Shown here piece by piece: positions 13,418-14,717 of a stretch of DNA of 14,717 bases. Location: contig URNK01000023.1 in NCBI GenBank assembly GCA_900549195.1, positions 1 to 14,717 of the forward strand. The letters run 5' to 3'. The first letter of the stretch is position 1; each line of letters begins with the position of its first letter. The stretch is from an uncultured Collinsella sp. (lineage in GTDB: Bacteria > Actinomycetota > Coriobacteriia > Coriobacteriales > Coriobacteriaceae). The notes under the pieces are model-generated. The model saw nothing but the letters and a program-made list of their open reading frames with translations. It had not been told where the DNA came from and searched no databases. The position numbers and the translations under genes were made by a program.

Positions 13418-14533
13418 ATGAAGATGCTCGATTACGTTCAGCTTGCCCATGTGCGTATGGGGGAGAACCTCGAGCGTTCGTCTGAGCTGGTAGCGCAGCT
13501 CGTAGATATTTTCCAGTCCGGTTCTTTTGACGCACTGCGCGTCGTTGCTTCGGGCTCGTCGCGCCATGCCGCCGATTGCACCCGCGATTACCTGCAAGAT
13601 GCGCTGCAGATGCAGGTGTCCGTTGTGACGCCCGAGGCCTTCGTCGATTTTGAACACACCTATCCGCAGCATGCGCTCAACATCGCCGTCTCGCAGAGTG
13701 GCTATTCGACCAATACGATTGCGGCGCTCGATTACATGCGCGCACACGATATGGCTGCAGTTGCGCTCACGGCAAACGTCGAGGCGCCCATCAAGGAGCA
13801 CGCTGACATCGTTCTTGACTACGGTGTGGGCGTCGAGTCGGTGGACTTTGTGACTCTGGGCGTTGAGGTCCTCGTTGAGTACCTGGTGCTCTTTGGTATC
13901 TACGGCGGTCAGGCGCGCGGAACGATTGACGCCAAGGGCGTTGCCCAGCGTCTTGACGACCTGCGCGAGGCTATCCATGCCAATGCCGTGATGTGCAAGA
14001 CCGCCGAGGCATATGTCCAAGAACACATGCTCGAGCTTTCTGAGCACACGCCCGCCATGGTCGTCGGCAACGGCCCCAACTACGGTGTTGCCGAGGAGGC
14101 AGCGCTCAAGCTGAGCGAGACCATCAAGATTCCGGCCATGCATCACGAGGGCGAGGAGTTTGTTCACGGTCCAGAGATGCAGATCGTTCCGGGCTATCTG
14201 GTGTTTATCGTCGACGATCCGCAGGGGTCGGAGCGTCTTGCGAATATCGCCGATGCGCTATCGAATGTTACGACAAAAACGGTGCTGCTCACGGCCCATC
14301 CCAGGGGTAGGGCTCACGAGGTTGCGGTGCCTCAGGTGGCTCCGCTGCTCAGCGCAATTCCCAATCTCGTGTTCTTCCAGACGATTGCGGCAATGATCGC
14401 CGAACGTCTGAAGTCATGGGACGTGCACCCGTATCTCGATGCCGTCTCCAAGCAAATGGAGGTCAAGGCAGAGGGCTACGAAGAGTCAGTCAATGCGCTT
14501 AAGGCCAAAGCGGCCGAGTGTTACGGAATGTAA
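13418..14533 (+). CDS. SIS-domain sugar-phosphate isomerase/deglycase (FrlB/GlmS-C-like)
   Basis: This 371-residue cytoplasmic protein has two SIS domains, as in the isomerase half of GlmS, AgaS and the Amadori deglycases FrlB/GfrE. The first domain has ASGSSRHAADC and SQSGYSTNT phosphate-binding loops. The second has GNGPNYGVAEEAALKLSE and HHEGEEFVHGPE, the latter holding the Glu and His typical of the active-site region. There is no glutaminase domain, so it is not full GlmS. The likely substrate is a phosphorylated amino sugar or glucosyl/fructosyl amino acid. The start ATG at 13418 follows GAGGTGA closely; the ATG at 13424 is also possible. GntR/UTRA regulators upstream and a probable second SIS gene downstream resemble gfrE-gfrF-like arrangements. 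The exact reaction cannot be settled from sequence. Confidence 0.85.
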   Translation: MKMLDYVQLAHVRMGENLERSSELVAQLVDIFQSGSFDALRVVASGSSRHAADCTRDYLQDALQMQVSVVTPEAFVDFEHTYPQHALNIAVSQSGYSTNTIAALDYMRAHDMAAVALTANVEAPIKEHADIVLDYGVGVESVDFVTLGVEVLVEYLVLFGIYGGQARGTIDAKGVAQRLDDLREAIHANAVMCKTAEAYVQEHMLELSEHTPAMVVGNGPNYGVAEEAALKLSETIKIPAMHHEGEEFVHGPEMQIVPGYLVFIVDDPQGSERLANIADALSNVTTKTVLLTAHPRGRAHEVAVPQVAPLLSAIPNLVFFQTIAAMIAERLKSWDVHPYLDAVSKQMEVKAEGYEESVNALKAKAAECYGM

Positions 14534-14592
14534 GCGGGTTTGATGCCCGTTGGCATGGGGGATGTGGAAACAACCCCAGAAAGGAGAGACAA

Positions 14593-14717
14593 ATGAAGGA
14601 AACCGAGAAGATCGAGATCATGCATTTCGACCAGGAGGGCTATCTCGAGGACGGTAAGGCGCTCTACGAGACCGGCAAGAAGATGACCGCGCTCGCCGAC
14701 AAGGTCGCCGACGAGGG
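14593..14717 (+). CDS. Probable second SIS-domain protein, N-terminal 41 residues only
   Basis: The frame starts MKETEKIEIMHFDQEGYLED and stays open to the window edge. The opening, with HFDxxxYLEDG and a following helix, resembles the N-terminal region of SIS-domain deglycases. It starts 59 bases after the first SIS gene with AAGGAG six bases upstream, so it is probably in the same operon. The SIS core itself lies beyond the window, so the family call is tentative. Confidence 0.55.
   Translation, partial: MKETEKIEIMHFDQEGYLEDGKALYETGKKMTALADKVADE

Overview
The window looks like a draft-genome or metagenome contig from a gut actinobacterium of the class Coriobacteriia, most likely Collinsella or a close relative. 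This is inferred from the mostly high-GC coding sequence with G/C-ending codons, strong AGGAG-type ribosome binding sites, the Tat-exported coiled-coil cell-wall hydrolase, and the gene repertoire. No marker gene was checked. The first 15 bases match the Tn5/Nextera mosaic-end adapter, so the left edge is a library or contig end and not natural DNA.

Positions 1-3800 form an accessory stretch. It holds the C-terminal end of an ABC-transporter ATPase and a broken IS1595-like transposase interrupted by a perfect 26-bp inverted repeat. A two-gene minus-strand operon follows, then a truncated IS3-family orfA. The operon pairs an AAA/ABC-like ATPase with a zinc-finger PD-(D/E)XK-like nuclease. It has the layout of a two-component anti-phage or anti-plasmid system, but I cannot match it to a named one; it is the best candidate here for an undescribed system.

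Positions 3800-6340 are housekeeping and envelope genes. galE (UDP-glucose 4-epimerase, minus strand) lies divergent from a secreted NlpC/P60- or CHAP-like peptidoglycan hydrolase. A 134-bp element with 32-bp terminal inverted repeats and a nested terminator follows.

Positions 6500-8692 look like a foreign insert. They carry an AT-rich, Firmicutes-like LPNTG-anchored surface protein with GLUG-like and FIVAR-like repeats. Upstream of it on the same strand lie a 22-bp inverted repeat, a well-initiated leader ORF containing 11 copies of CCGAG (CTCGG on the coding strand), and an intrinsic terminator ahead of the surface-protein gene. Repeat copy number decides whether the leader frame stops before the terminator or runs through it, which suggests phase-variable attenuation.

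Positions 8752-14717 return to native-looking genes: murB (minus), a divergent LacI-family regulator, a conserved hypothetical protein, two overlapping GntR/UTRA regulators, a SIS-domain sugar-phosphate isomerase or deglycase, and the start of what is probably a second SIS protein. The GntR pair and SIS genes look like a carbohydrate or Amadori-product (FrlB/GfrE-like) utilisation locus. Two long perfect hairpins (23 and 31 bp stems) flank the lacI-type gene.
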